Shown here: positions 51,483-61,911 of the stretch, piece by piece | Layout of the letters: each line of letters opens with the position of its first letter | How positions within the stretch are numbered: the first letter of the stretch is position 1 | DNA from: Haloarcula marismortui ATCC 43049 | Lineage (GTDB): Archaea > Halobacteriota > Halobacteria > Halobacteriales > Haloarculaceae | Direction: 5' to 3' | Length of the DNA stretch: 64,000 bases | Assembly (NCBI RefSeq): GCF_000011085.1 | Contig: NC_006393.1 | Coordinates: forward strand, 1 to 64,000 | The notes under the pieces: generated by a model | Databases searched by the model: none | Seen by the model: only the letters and a program-made list of their open reading frames with translations | Told to the model about the DNA's origin: nothing | Program-made: the position numbers and the translations under genes

Positions 51483-51787
51483 AGTACCTAGCGTAACTTC
51501 TGGAGATACCCGCCGAGATACTCCTCAATCCACGAGGCCGCGAAGCTCAACTGAGTCGTCAGTTGCTCAAAGAGTTGAGTGAGGAGAGCGCGGTATTCTG
51601 CCGCGCTCTCCACGATCAACGGTGATGCTTCCCATTTGAGGCTCTTCCAGACCTGCTTGATTGGGTTGAGATCTGGAGAGCCGACCGGGAGAAAGACGAG
51701 ATCGATACCGAGTTGGTGGGCTCGTCTACGCGTGTACTCGCACACGTGCGAGGAGAAGTTGTCCAAGATGAGCAGAATCCGCTGGGT
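51483..51787 (-). pseudogene. C-terminal part of an IS630 element
   Basis: Starts at CTAGTACCTAG, the IS630 end. The frame 51488-51766 reads DNFSSHVCEYTRRRAHQLGI, LPVGSPDLNPIKQVWKSLKW and so on, close to the 45719 protein but with PIE changed to PIK at the catalytic glutamate. Truncated at 51787, directly beside the AI-2E-type gene stop. Confidence 0.82.
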
Positions 51788-51790
51788 ATG

Positions 51791-52957
51791 TTAATATTCA
51801 TATAATTTCGATTGGTCTGGTGGTTCGCCGGTTGCCACATAGGGTGCAACAGTTCTAAAGAACTGTGCCACAAGGACAAGCAAAATTGGTCCAAGAAAGA
51901 TCCCATAAGCGCCAAACACAATCGGTCCGAGGATGTACGCAAACATAAGTAACCCCACGTGTGTTCTGTTACCGCTTACATATGGCCGAATAAGGAAATC
52001 AGGAATTGTGTCGACAACAACAAATGCTAATATGAGGAATAGGAGTACGTACCCAATTGCAGTTGCTTGTCCACTAGCGACGGCCCCAACAGTAAGAATG
52101 GCTCCGACAGGGAAGTAGACAATCTTCATCCCGACTACCGGGATCAAACTCCCTGCACCGGTAAGTGCGCCAACCAACGGTGCAAATGGAACTTGGACAG
52201 CTGCCGGAGATATCGAATTGTATGCCGAAAACACAACTATCCCAATGATTCCAGTCACGAGTGCATTCAAAATATTACCAAACAGAATTGAAGATAATTC
52301 ATCGTCAACAGCTATCGCATACGACTCGACAACTCCAGATTCATCGAAATGATCGAATAGCCATCGCGAAAGACGTGGCCCATCAGTGAGTAAATAGTAT
52401 GTTCCACTTAAAAGAAGAAATGCCTGAATCCCCACATCAGCGAAAACCCCAATTGAGCTGATAAGTGTCCCTAATGTTTGCTCTATCCACGTCCGAACAC
52501 TGGGGGCGTTGAGTATTGTGACAATCTCTTCCGGGCTCATATCCAATAGGTCACTTATTTGCAATCCCGCAATAGGCTCTGGGAGTCCGCCACTGTCTGC
52601 AGATTGTATCGCAGAGAGGTACCCTGATGCAAGATCGTTTTGACCGATAAATTGCTGCACAGCAGGAACCACTAGTGCAAGCGTGTACGTGAACAAGAGA
52701 AGGAACGGAAGCAAAAATACCGATATTGTGGTGACAGCGAGTATCTGACGTCGGTACGGCAAGCTGTATTCACTGAAATAAGATGGAGTAGAGACACTTT
52801 CGAGTTTGCGGTAAATCGGGCGACTTGCATAATACAGGAATACGGTAAATATGAGCGTTGCTCGGAACTGTACCAATACAAAAGCTACCCCTATGAGCAA
52901 ACCTAGTCCCCCTATGGCAAAGAGAGAACGTTGCTGGAATCTTGTACTGCGTTTCAT
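51791..52957 (-). CDS. AI-2E-family (PF01594) membrane transporter
   Basis: 388 aa. About eight helices; the family signature region is LFGNILNALVTGIIGIVVFS ... AGSLIPVVGMKIVYFPVGAI and the final FGAYGIFLGPILLVLVAQFF. Members include autoinducer and Na/H antiporter-like exporters; substrate here unknown. The C-terminus (PPDQSKLYEY) ends only a few bases from an IS630 remnant, so it could have been shortened slightly. Confidence 0.9.
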   Translation of the reverse strand: MKRSTRFQQRSLFAIGGLGLLIGVAFVLVQFRATLIFTVFLYYASRPIYRKLESVSTPSYFSEYSLPYRRQILAVTTISVFLLPFLLLFTYTLALVVPAVQQFIGQNDLASGYLSAIQSADSGGLPEPIAGLQISDLLDMSPEEIVTILNAPSVRTWIEQTLGTLISSIGVFADVGIQAFLLLSGTYYLLTDGPRLSRWLFDHFDESGVVESYAIAVDDELSSILFGNILNALVTGIIGIVVFSAYNSISPAAVQVPFAPLVGALTGAGSLIPVVGMKIVYFPVGAILTVGAVASGQATAIGYVLLFLILAFVVVDTIPDFLIRPYVSGNRTHVGLLMFAYILGPIVFGAYGIFLGPILLVLVAQFFRTVAPYVATGEPPDQSKLYEY

Positions 52958-53230
52958 CCACTAAATAGCAGTTTTCAATATAAAAAATAGTATTGATGCG
53001 AAATGAGTATACATAATTTGGTTTTAAATTATAGCTAGATATGATAAAACGTTATGAGTAAGTGTTAATATTATATATTATTATGCGGCCAAAATTGGTT
53101 TGCCGGACGCCGCAGGGAGTCGTCTCGGGGTTCAGTCCTCAACCGTCGCTCACTACGCGGTGTATGTGGGATATCGTATTTGCGGAGACTTGCTTCGAGT
53201 TTTTTCATTCGTTCGATCTTCTCAACATTG
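52958..53230. other. AT-rich spacer
   Basis: Upstream of the AI-2E-type gene; very AT-rich from 52970 to 53090 (promoter region likely), then GC-richer DNA that may belong to the IS200/IS605 remnant that ends at 53290. No gene. Confidence 0.4.
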
Positions 53231-53290
53231 TCCTCTAAGCTATTTCCCACGGGCGGGAAGCCGCGCCGTGAACGGCGCGGAGGATGTCAC
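53231..53290 (+). ncRNA. IS200/IS605-type right end with omega-RNA-like hairpin
   Basis: CCCACGGGCGGGAAGC is followed by a hairpin CCGCGCCGT/ACGGCGCGG (53261-53280) and GAGGATGTCAC. This is the usual 3' end of haloarchaeal tnpB elements, where the guide (omega) RNA scaffold and the sotRNA transcripts lie. No tnpB or tnpA remains. It abuts the MMPL gene and supplies its stop codon. Confidence 0.5.
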
Positions 53291-55758
53291 ATTGGGGTAG
53301 GCAGGGTAACTTCGGACCACACACTCTGGTAGCGCTCCCATAACAGGACTGCGGGAGGCAGCGCGATGATAGTGAACGCAAATGAGTAGATAACACTTAT
53401 TGCCATCAATAGACCGAAGTCACCTAAAACAGGTGTGATAGCGAGTGCAAGCGCACCCGTCCCGAGTGACGTTGTGAGCATACTTCCGAGCAGAGCTCCA
53501 CCTGTTCCTGAGAACGTGATAATTATCGACTCATAAGCGTCTGCGCCAGCATTATACTCATCGACAAACCGGTGAGTGGCGTGGACTGAGTATGCTATCC
53601 CAAGCCCAATTGAGATCGAGAGTATTGTTCCTGTTAATGCGTTCAATGAGATGCCGAGATATCGCATCGTCCCAAGTAGGAACGCGATTGCAAGCAGGAT
53701 CGGGAAGAGGTTTACAATCCCCAGTAGCGGCTTGTCTTCTAGTACGGCGTACGCAATAATAAGGAACAACCCGGTTAGTCCCATCGCGATAATCAGTCCC
53801 TGAATTGAAGAGTTGAAAATAATACCCGTCACCGCATCGAAGACGACTATCTGGCCAGTTGCGGTCGTCTCGTATCGGAATTCCTCTGCAAATGCTCTGG
53901 CGTCGGTGGCAGCTTCGGACTGTGAGGCCTCCGAGTCAATCGCGTATTCGACCTGTGCGCTCCGCCGATCTGGGGTGAGGTACTGTTCAGCACGGTCACC
54001 AGCCGGCGAAGCAAGCAGCACATCGTAGATACGATCAAGATTACGGTCGGGGATCCCATTTCCGTTCACGTCGTTACGAGCAACCAATCTGGCGAATTCT
54101 TGATCCTGCTCGGCATATGACTGAATCACTGTCACGATGCTTGTCGGCCGAGCAGATCCGCCGTCGCCGACTGCGAGCGAGCCTGTCGCGTCATCGTTCG
54201 GCGCTGCGAGTGCCTCAAGTGCATGGCTCTCCTCGAAGTTCCCCTCAACGTACAATCTCACTGACTGGTCCTGATTGGTTGAGAAGCGGTCCTCAAGCAG
54301 ATTGAGTGTCTCTGAGACGGTATACTCGCTTGGGGCGAACGGCTCTGGAAGCCCAGTCACGTACGCAGGCTGTTCTTCCGGTGGAAGGAAGTCCTCGGTT
54401 TCGAAGGAAGTGTCGACGCCACTCCCGTACATCGCTGCCATCCCACCGGTTATGAGCAACACGACAACGAATGCGATCGGCGCATACCGGCTAGCTTGGG
54501 CCGGGAACGTCAGGAATTTTCCGAGCGTCGAGTCCTCGGAAGAGATCGGTGCTGAGTTGAACTCAGGGACGTTGTAAGCTTCTCGCAGCCTGTCGACTTC
54601 TAACTTCGCTGCCGGGAGAAACAGCCCGAATATCAGGAATGTGAAAATAATCCCAATCCCTGAGGCGATCCCCATATTCCGGATTGGTGTGAGATCAGAT
54701 ACTACGTTTGCACCAAACCCGAACACGGTTGTAACCGTTACAATGACGAAGGCGATTAGCAGTTGGTTATTCGCTTCCCGCATCGCCTCTGTAGCATTGT
54801 ATCCTGCGACGGCCTCCTCACGGTAGCGGTTGATGATATGGATCCCGAAGTCAACTCCAACCGCGAGTAGCAGTACAGGGACGGTGATCATTTGCTGACT
54901 AAATGGAATCCCGGAGAAGCCAAGGAATCCGAACGTCCAAATGATGGTCAGCAGAAGCGACAGCAAACCCAAGGAGAGGTCAATTGGATCACGGTAAGCG
55001 ATAACCAAGAACAACAGCAATAACAGCACGACAACGGGCATCACGATGGTAAGTGAATCCCCGATGACGGTGGCTGTTTCAGCGTTTGTTACGCCGCTAC
55101 CGAAGGCGGTTATTTCGCCAGGCTGGTCAGATGCGATAGATCGAATCGTTATCTGTACTTCTTGAAGATTGCTGTCAGAGAATCCGGAGGGCACATCGTG
55201 TGATATAAGCGTGATTGACGCTGAGGCACTTGCGCTCGTCGGGTTAAAGTCAGTTGCAAGCGTCCTGGTAAATCGTGAGTTGTCGGACAATTCACGAACG
55301 ATTTTTTCGATGCGACTTGCACTCGTCGACTCGATAGCGCGTCGTTGTTCGGCTGCCGTGTCCGCTGAGGGGTCAATCTGCTGAGCAATGACCGTTGCCG
55401 GGCCATTCGCTGAGGCGGCACGGAGATTGTCCCGCGACTCAACTTCCTCTAAAACCCGGAGATCCCTGAGAAGTGCTTCCCTCGTCAGGACGTTACTTCC
55501 CGAGTGGATGAGTTGAGTAGATTCACTCTCCGGTTTGAACGGATCTTCAAATTCTTCATTGACTGCATCAAGCGCCTCTTGTTCCTCAAGACCGTCGGTG
55601 AACGAGTCAGTCGCTTCAGTATCTGTGCTGACTAATCCTACCCCGCCAGCGAATACAAGCGTGAGCACGAGAAAGCCGACAATGACTTTACGTGGACTGT
55701 CGACGATGGTGTTATTAAGCCGCCGCGTCAACACCTCTATCTGCTTGTCAAGCGACAT
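53287..55758 (-). CDS. MMPL/RND-superfamily transporter (module 2)
   Basis: 823 aa, same two-half layout as the protein at 8036. Helix-4 motif GVDFGIHIINRYREE is kept, but helix 10 reads GLGIAYSVHATHRF, with Ala where the module 1 protein has Asp. Starts 3 bases after its CARDB partner. Its TGA overlaps the IS200/IS605-type end at 53290, so the last residues may have been replaced. Confidence 0.93.
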   Translation of the reverse strand: MSLDKQIEVLTRRLNNTIVDSPRKVIVGFLVLTLVFAGGVGLVSTDTEATDSFTDGLEEQEALDAVNEEFEDPFKPESESTQLIHSGSNVLTREALLRDLRVLEEVESRDNLRAASANGPATVIAQQIDPSADTAAEQRRAIESTSASRIEKIVRELSDNSRFTRTLATDFNPTSASASASITLISHDVPSGFSDSNLQEVQITIRSIASDQPGEITAFGSGVTNAETATVIGDSLTIVMPVVVLLLLLFLVIAYRDPIDLSLGLLSLLLTIIWTFGFLGFSGIPFSQQMITVPVLLLAVGVDFGIHIINRYREEAVAGYNATEAMREANNQLLIAFVIVTVTTVFGFGANVVSDLTPIRNMGIASGIGIIFTFLIFGLFLPAAKLEVDRLREAYNVPEFNSAPISSEDSTLGKFLTFPAQASRYAPIAFVVVLLITGGMAAMYGSGVDTSFETEDFLPPEEQPAYVTGLPEPFAPSEYTVSETLNLLEDRFSTNQDQSVRLYVEGNFEESHALEALAAPNDDATGSLAVGDGGSARPTSIVTVIQSYAEQDQEFARLVARNDVNGNGIPDRNLDRIYDVLLASPAGDRAEQYLTPDRRSAQVEYAIDSEASQSEAATDARAFAEEFRYETTATGQIVVFDAVTGIIFNSSIQGLIIAMGLTGLFLIIAYAVLEDKPLLGIVNLFPILLAIAFLLGTMRYLGISLNALTGTILSISIGLGIAYSVHATHRFVDEYNAGADAYESIIITFSGTGGALLGSMLTTSLGTGALALAITPVLGDFGLLMAISVIYSFAFTIIALPPAVLLWERYQSVWSEVTLPTPM

Positions 55759-55761
55759 CAG

Positions 55762-57411
55762 CTATTGCTGCCTCCGATAGATGACGAGCGCCGCCGTTCC
55801 AATAACGAGGAGCGCAACGGCGATAACTGGCAACGGTAGCCCACCCTCTTGGCTTTCGATTACATCAATTGGAAGTCGGTAAGTCTTGGTGAGATGGCTG
55901 TCGCCTTCGGTGTCGTCATATCGGAAGTCCAAAGAGATAGGGTAGGTACTCCCCACTGTTGCAGACCCGGTGGTAGTCAACTCGAACGTCACCGTTTTTG
56001 TCTCACCCGGGTCAAGTGACTGAACGTACCCCGTGTCGGTATCTCCCGTGTCTAACGGATCGTCGGCGAACAGTCGGACCTCGACATCGCTTGCGACTTC
56101 GTTGAGGTTGTTCGTTACTGCAACATCGACAGCACGGGAACCACCTGCTTGGATAGTACGGTTTTCAATCGTGGCATCAAAGCGATCGCGCTCAGAAGCA
56201 ACCTCGGCGTCTACAGCCAATTCATCGAAAGTCCTTGTCTCACCTTCGTCGTTGCGGTATTTGATGGCCATGTCAAGTGAACGGAGCCCAGACTCGGCGC
56301 TACCGCTGATTGCAATCGGCAACGAGAAAGACTCAGATTGACCGGGATCAAGCGTTCCTACGGCAGTTGAATCTTCCGTTGGAATCACACTCTGGTCCTC
56401 CCCAGTGTACTGTACCACGACGTTGCGTGCCGGCAGGGGCCCGTCGTTGTGTACGGTACCAATCAAGTCACCGTCCTCACCGACACGAAGTTGTGACTCC
56501 ACGTTACTAAGTATGAAATCCTGCTCGCGGATCGATTGGACCGTGGTCGTAATCGGGTCTGATGTTCGGTCAATTCCATCGATATCATCGTAGTTTATTT
56601 TCAAGTTAACTGAATACCCTCGTACAGGAGCGTCGGACTCAAGTGCAGCGTTATAACTGACAGTCCGGATCTCCCCTGGTTCCCAGTCGCCGACAGATGC
56701 TGTCGAAGACGTATCTCCGGATTCGAACGTTAGCGAACTACTCTGTGACTCTGCATTGATATTTGCACCTCTCGCGATTTCTGAGCCGGTGTTCTTGAGT
56801 GTGAACGAGACATCATTGTTATCGCCAACCTGCGTTGTCGCATTTGCTTCAACAATCTCAAACCGAGCATCTTCCCGAACCTGAACTGTTATTGAGCCAG
56901 TTTTCGTTTTTGTGGAGTCGCTTCCCTCAGTAGGTCCACTGGGCCCATAGCGAATATGGCGGGTATATGAATACTCGTAATTGACTGGGAGTTTATATGT
57001 TCCCGGTTCAGCATTGTCTGGGACTATAACAGAGACAGTCTTTTCTATACTTCCAGTTGGAAAGTTACCAACAGATACCTGTCCAGTTTGGACATCAATT
57101 GGAGTATCCCCGTCATCTATCTCAAAGGATAGTCCTCTAGCAGTCATAACACTATCTTCGTACTGCGATGGACCATGCTGGATAATCTGACCGTAATTAA
57201 CAATCGAAACTGTGAGCTCATCGGCGGTGTCGGCTGATAACGGCTCAGATGAAGTTGTAAAAGTGACATCTGGGTTTCCAACAACGTCCCCAGATTCTGA
57301 TGCCTGAGCAGTTGCAATACTGGGGACCGCACTAACAACGAATCCCACGAGTAAAACGGCAGTCAGGACGGTGGTTAACGACGGCGGGTTAGGAAGTGTG
57401 TTCTGTGTCAT
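55762..57411 (-). CDS. Exported CARDB-repeat protein paired with MMPL (module 2)
   Basis: 549 aa. Signal peptide (TVLTAVLLVGFVVSAVPSIA), mature N-terminus VVGNPDVTF, Ig-like repeats such as VSFTLKNTGSEIARGANINA, then helix PLPVIAVALLVIGTAALVIY and tail RRQQ. Same plan as at 6401 and 61912. The TetR gene at 58087 is divergent from it. Predicted to act outside the cell with the transporter encoded next. Confidence 0.9.
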   Translation of the reverse strand: MTQNTLPNPPSLTTVLTAVLLVGFVVSAVPSIATAQASESGDVVGNPDVTFTTSSEPLSADTADELTVSIVNYGQIIQHGPSQYEDSVMTARGLSFEIDDGDTPIDVQTGQVSVGNFPTGSIEKTVSVIVPDNAEPGTYKLPVNYEYSYTRHIRYGPSGPTEGSDSTKTKTGSITVQVREDARFEIVEANATTQVGDNNDVSFTLKNTGSEIARGANINAESQSSSLTFESGDTSSTASVGDWEPGEIRTVSYNAALESDAPVRGYSVNLKINYDDIDGIDRTSDPITTTVQSIREQDFILSNVESQLRVGEDGDLIGTVHNDGPLPARNVVVQYTGEDQSVIPTEDSTAVGTLDPGQSESFSLPIAISGSAESGLRSLDMAIKYRNDEGETRTFDELAVDAEVASERDRFDATIENRTIQAGGSRAVDVAVTNNLNEVASDVEVRLFADDPLDTGDTDTGYVQSLDPGETKTVTFELTTTGSATVGSTYPISLDFRYDDTEGDSHLTKTYRLPIDVIESQEGGLPLPVIAVALLVIGTAALVIYRRQQ

Positions 57412-58086
57412 TTTGCGTTTACTAAGTAATCAATCAAAAGGTGCGGGTGCATATTACCCTGTTGGTTTCGGTCACCGGACTGACCGACACATAAAACCGG
57501 ATCAAGAGAGGCTCTATAAAAATCCACTGAACCCCCGGAGCCTGAAGTACGTCATGGAGTCGTGAAAGTCAGCCTACGACAGACACCTCCGAGTACGGGA
57601 GCGTCACAGGGTCAGATGAGAAGGAACAGTAAAATGCGAATCGCAACCCAACTGACCAACAACGGTGCCTCTCGCCGCACCGAATTACCTCAAAGGACAG
57701 GCTGTGGCCGTATCTCAGGGGCTCTAACTCCACAGGCGGACTCTTACAAATCTAGTCAAGACGCGTTCAAGAAAATCGTTCGAGCTGTGCCTTGATTCAC
57801 CAATAAGGTCTAGACGTAAGCGCCCCTATAATCTGGACAGGCGCAATGTCACGGCCACATAGAAGAGGATCCGACAGTCTCGTGCACTCCGATAGAACAG
57901 TGGTCAACAATATGCTTAAGTTAGCCGAATGAATAATCAATTATACAGCCATCTGCGGCTTGTACTCGCTATTCAGCACAATGATAAAAAACATAACTCA
58001 GTTTGACCCTGTGTCATACGCAGTGGGTAATAGAGCCGTGAGCAGTTTGAACCGTCCCAGACAACCAAAAAATAGTCGGGGTAAAG
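57412..58086. other. 675-bp divergent region with decayed DNA
   Basis: Should contain the promoters of the CARDB and TetR genes. The centre (57480-57800) has short coding-like pieces, for example GRISGALTPQADSYKSSQDA, but no intact gene. From 57900 on it is AT-rich. Confidence 0.4.
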
Positions 58087-58686
58087 ATGACTAACGAGAT
58101 ATCCTTCTTCCAGAATCCAGAGGGAACCCAAGAAGAGATTCTTGAAGCTACATTCTATGCATTACGTCAGCACGGGTACGCGGACCTAACTATTTCAAAA
58201 ATAGGCGATGAATTCGAAAAAAGCCAGTCACTCATATATCACCACTACGATAATAAGGACGAATTGCTAGTAGATCTTCTGGACTATATGTTGGAGCAGG
58301 TCGAAAGCCAGGTCCCACTTCCCAACCAGTCGCCTGAAGAGTATATCGAAATAATCGTTGACGAGATGTTTGGCACCAACGGCAACAACAATCTCGAGTT
58401 TACCCAGGCTATAATTGAACTGCGAGCGCAAGCAGCACACGACGACAATTACGGCCGCCTCTTTCGTAGGAGTGATGATTTCATTCGGAAACAAATTGCA
58501 CGTGCTATCCGGGCGGGCGTCGATGCAGGCGCATTCGATGTCGAGAATCCATCCCAAACAGCCGCGCTGTTCCACACCGTTTTAATCGGTATTCAGACAG
58601 AGCAGATTACAAGCGACGAGGAGCCCATCGACTACACCAGAGCCGAGTTCCAGCGCTACATCGAGAACTGTTTATTCCCTGAATGA
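58087..58686 (+). CDS. TetR-family transcriptional regulator (module 2)
   Basis: 199 aa. N-terminal HTH EEILEATFYALRQHGYADLT, ISKIGDEFEKSQSLIYHHYD; ligand-type helical C-terminal domain. Divergent from the CARDB/MMPL module 2, hence probably its repressor, with an unknown hydrophobic ligand. Homologous to the partial gene at 63698. Confidence 0.92.
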   Translation: MTNEISFFQNPEGTQEEILEATFYALRQHGYADLTISKIGDEFEKSQSLIYHHYDNKDELLVDLLDYMLEQVESQVPLPNQSPEEYIEIIVDEMFGTNGNNNLEFTQAIIELRAQAAHDDNYGRLFRRSDDFIRKQIARAIRAGVDAGAFDVENPSQTAALFHTVLIGIQTEQITSDEEPIDYTRAEFQRYIENCLFPE

Positions 58687-58693
58687 CCTCCTC

Positions 58694-59577
58694 CCCGCCG
58701 CGGGCTCCACCTGCTCCATAATGTCACTGGCCAGACGATTGATCGGTTCAGCATCACTGACGAGAAAGCGCACGACGGCACCGAGTTTTCTACGGGATCA
58801 TGGCTAAAAGATCGGTTGGTACTGTTCGATCAAGCGTACTTCAAGTACCGCCGTTTTGCGCTGATTGACGAGAATAACGGATACTTCGTGAGTCGGCTGA
58901 AACCGAACGCAAACCCGAAAATAACAGCGGAATTACGGGAATGGCGTGGCGACGCCATTCCATTGGAAGGGGAGAAGATCCAGGATGTCGTGGACAACCT
59001 CTACCGAGAGCACATTGATGTAGAAGTGGAAGCGACGTTTCAGCGACGAGAGTACGCGGGCACACAATCATACGACAGCAAGACGTTTCGTGTCGTCGGC
59101 GTCCTCATCGCAGACGCCGACAACTACCATCTGTACATTACGAATCTCCCGAGAGAGGAGTTTCTGCCAGCAGATCTAGCAACGATCTATCGATGTCGGT
59201 GGGAGGTAGAACTGCTGTTTCGTGAGCTGAAGACGCAGTACAACTTGGATGAGTTCGATACGAGTAAGACGTATATCATGGAGATCCTGATATATGCGGC
59301 GTTGCTGTCGCTGTTAGTGAGCCGTGATCTGCTGGGTCTGGTCACCGAACAAGCCGACGACGAAATCGTGTTTCCGCCGGAACGCTGGGCGGCGACCTTT
59401 CGATCGCACGCCCAGCTCATCCTCTTTGAACTCGGTGAGTACCTCGGCTACTCGCCGCCATCGTTGTTAGAGCGGCTGATCGAGGATGCTCAGAAAATTC
59501 ACCAGCAACGACCGATACTGCAAGAGACGCTCGCCACCGCTGCATAACCGAGGTGTGAGGCCTAACTAAAGACGAAT
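58694..59577 (+). pseudogene. ISH8-like element lacking its 5' part
   Basis: Coding similarity begins at about 58704 (LHLLHNVTGQTIDRFSITDE) and runs to the stop at 59547; the frame has DRLVLFDQAYFKYRRF and YRCRWEVELLFRELKTQYNL. The right end CTAACTAAAGACGAAT is present, the left end is missing. It cuts the UspA gene at 59578. Confidence 0.88.
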
Positions 59578-59622
59578 AGCTTGCGGTGATCCGTCAACTG
59601 GGACAAGGATGGTTTCAATCAT
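59578..59622 (-). pseudogene. 5' stub of a UspA gene
   Basis: From ATG 59622: MIETILVPVDGSPQ, then the ISH8-like end. It matches the first 13 codons of the UspA gene at 42589 and overlaps the MMPL stop by the same 8 bases. Confidence 0.75.
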
Positions 59623-61897
59623 CGGTTTCTGATGGCACTATGTTTCGTGAAGCTGCTTTATCTGCGCGGACTGACTCAATCTTATCCGAGAGACGCCCAA
59701 GGGCTATAAGCGTCGGTGGTAGGGTTGCCAGAGAGGCAATGAGGGTGAGGAAGATGACACCCACAGTTAGCCACCCGAAGTCAGCTAGAATAGGGAATGG
59801 TGATAGCGTGAGTGCTGAGAACCCGAAAACAGTGGTCATCCCAGACACGGTAATCGCTTTGCCGACACGCGATCCGGCGGTTTCGACTGCATCAAGCCGG
59901 GAAATACCAGTCTGTTCGACCTCTTCGAAGTAACGTTCCATTACGATGATCGTGTATTCTGCGCCGATGCCGACACTCATTGCGCCAAGAGACGCACCAA
60001 GTGGCGACACCGATATTGACAGAGCTAACATATAGAGATTTTGCCAGCCGATGACAAATAGCATCGGGACAAGCGGGGCAACAGCCCGAAGCAGGTTTCG
60101 ATAGTAGAGGAGTAATGCCCCAAAAACAAGGGCAAATCCAAGCCCAGTCGTTGCATTCCGATTTTCGATCTGCTCAACGATCGATGGTGTCGATACGGGT
60201 GATTGCCCTGTAAGCTTGGCATCGACTCCGGATGGAGGCTGACTTAATGCGATTGATGTCTCAATAGTGTCGAACAAGCCAAGTTCCTCGTCGGTGTTCA
60301 TGTCTTGTTCAGCAGTTATCCGGATCTGTGCATGGCCGTTGCTGTAATACTGGGCTTTTTGATCGTCTGGGATGGCTGCTAAAGTCTGTCTAACCTCACG
60401 TTCTGTCTCTGGTAGTGTTCCGCCATTATGCTGTTTAATCAGCGTTGCTGGTGTCGAGACACTGGTAATTTGTTGCTTATCACTGGCGATGACGCGGAAC
60501 CTCTCCATCCAGCGTAACACGTCTGGGTCGCGCAATTGTTCCCCACTAACAAGAATGCTGTACTGAACGGCATCACCACCCCCAGCGACAGATCGAAACT
60601 CCTGGAGATCGGTATAGGCCGGCAGGTCCTGTGGAATGAATTCCTCAGTATCCGCAGTCGTTTCTAGATCAGAACTGACCGCAAACCCACCAGCTGCGAC
60701 AACAATCGCAATAGAGAGAACAATGAAAGGATTAGCTGCAAGAGTGCGTGATGTCCGCCCGAGTGCCTGTCCAAGACGGCCAATGTTACTGCTTCCGGTC
60801 TGTTCCTGTGGTGGGAACTCCGACTCATGGGAGGGACTGGCCTCCTCTTCAGATGTGCTACGGAAGCGGACCCAGAGTGTGAGGACTGGCAAGAGCACAA
60901 ACAATCCAGTGATAAATGTTAGCACCACACCGAAAATAGACGTTTGTGCAAACCAGACAAACGCTGGTGATCCGATTGTGGAAACCCACGTTGCTCCGAA
61001 TCCAAGTGCCGCTGAGAACATCGCAACTAGAACGGGTGGGCCAACACCACCCAATGCTAGTGGCAACGCTTCGCGTGGGCGGTGATTTTCAAGCTCTTCT
61101 TCGTACCGTTCATGAAACTGTATAGAATAGTCAATTCCCAATCCGATCAAAATTGGGAACACAGAACTGGTCAACGTTGAGTTTGGGATACCTGCGTACC
61201 CAATCGCTCCAAACGTCCAAATTACACCGACAAAGACCGCAACTATCGGGAGCAAGCGGAGTCGAACACCCCGGAACAAGAAGAATAGGGCGATAACCAT
61301 TAGCCCTACAGCTAACCCGAGCAACTGCTGCGTGCTCTGCTGAATGAGTCCCGAAAGTTGCGACGAGAACGCTGCTGAACCAGTAATTGTAACGCTCACG
61401 CCGCTCGGAAATTCCCCCCATTCTTTGGCATTAATAGCATCTGTATAAATAGGCCGGGATTGTTGCTGTGTAAGCCCGGGTTCAAGAACGATGGTAACTA
61501 CCGTTGAGTCTGGATTCCCAACAACCCGCTGTATTTTTTCTTGTGATCCAGGAATACGGCCATACTCTGCTCGCACTTGATCAGCAGGGCTGATTACTTG
61601 TTCAACGTCATCAACTTCGGACATTCGTCGATCATATCGATCGATAGCCCGCATTGTCGCGGGTTCTGTAACCTCTCCCCGCACAAGGGTAGCAATCGTC
61701 CCGCGGTCGAAATTATCATCATACGTATTTAATGTGGGATTTTCACCGACAAATGCGCGGTCCCCGGTGACACTTTCAATCTGTGCGGCACCGGAAAATG
61801 CTATCCCAGTGACAACAACTACGGCTGTGAGCATGATCAGTGGCCGACTCTGAATGAGTCGTCCAAGCCGTGCAAATATCGTTCGCAAGCTCATCAT
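59615..61897 (-). CDS. MMPL/RND-superfamily transporter (module 3)
   Basis: 760 aa, shorter than modules 1 and 2. Two halves of six helices; helix 4 GLGIDYSIQFHERYEEE and helix 10 GIGAEYTIIVMERYFEE, with Glu replacing Asp in the second. Follows the CARDB gene by 14 bases and overlaps the former UspA gene by 8. The truncated gene at 42582 is its closest relative here. Confidence 0.93.
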   Translation of the reverse strand: MMSLRTIFARLGRLIQSRPLIMLTAVVVVTGIAFSGAAQIESVTGDRAFVGENPTLNTYDDNFDRGTIATLVRGEVTEPATMRAIDRYDRRMSEVDDVEQVISPADQVRAEYGRIPGSQEKIQRVVGNPDSTVVTIVLEPGLTQQQSRPIYTDAINAKEWGEFPSGVSVTITGSAAFSSQLSGLIQQSTQQLLGLAVGLMVIALFFLFRGVRLRLLPIVAVFVGVIWTFGAIGYAGIPNSTLTSSVFPILIGLGIDYSIQFHERYEEELENHRPREALPLALGGVGPPVLVAMFSAALGFGATWVSTIGSPAFVWFAQTSIFGVVLTFITGLFVLLPVLTLWVRFRSTSEEEASPSHESEFPPQEQTGSSNIGRLGQALGRTSRTLAANPFIVLSIAIVVAAGGFAVSSDLETTADTEEFIPQDLPAYTDLQEFRSVAGGGDAVQYSILVSGEQLRDPDVLRWMERFRVIASDKQQITSVSTPATLIKQHNGGTLPETEREVRQTLAAIPDDQKAQYYSNGHAQIRITAEQDMNTDEELGLFDTIETSIALSQPPSGVDAKLTGQSPVSTPSIVEQIENRNATTGLGFALVFGALLLYYRNLLRAVAPLVPMLFVIGWQNLYMLALSISVSPLGASLGAMSVGIGAEYTIIVMERYFEEVEQTGISRLDAVETAGSRVGKAITVSGMTTVFGFSALTLSPFPILADFGWLTVGVIFLTLIASLATLPPTLIALGRLSDKIESVRADKAASRNIVPSETDD

Positions 61898-61911
61898 CGT
61901 ATTATCTGAGA

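Noticed and set aside
57562-57795. 77-codon frame between the CARDB and TetR genes
   Set aside because: Basic, Ser/Thr-rich and without family features; more likely decayed DNA than a gene.
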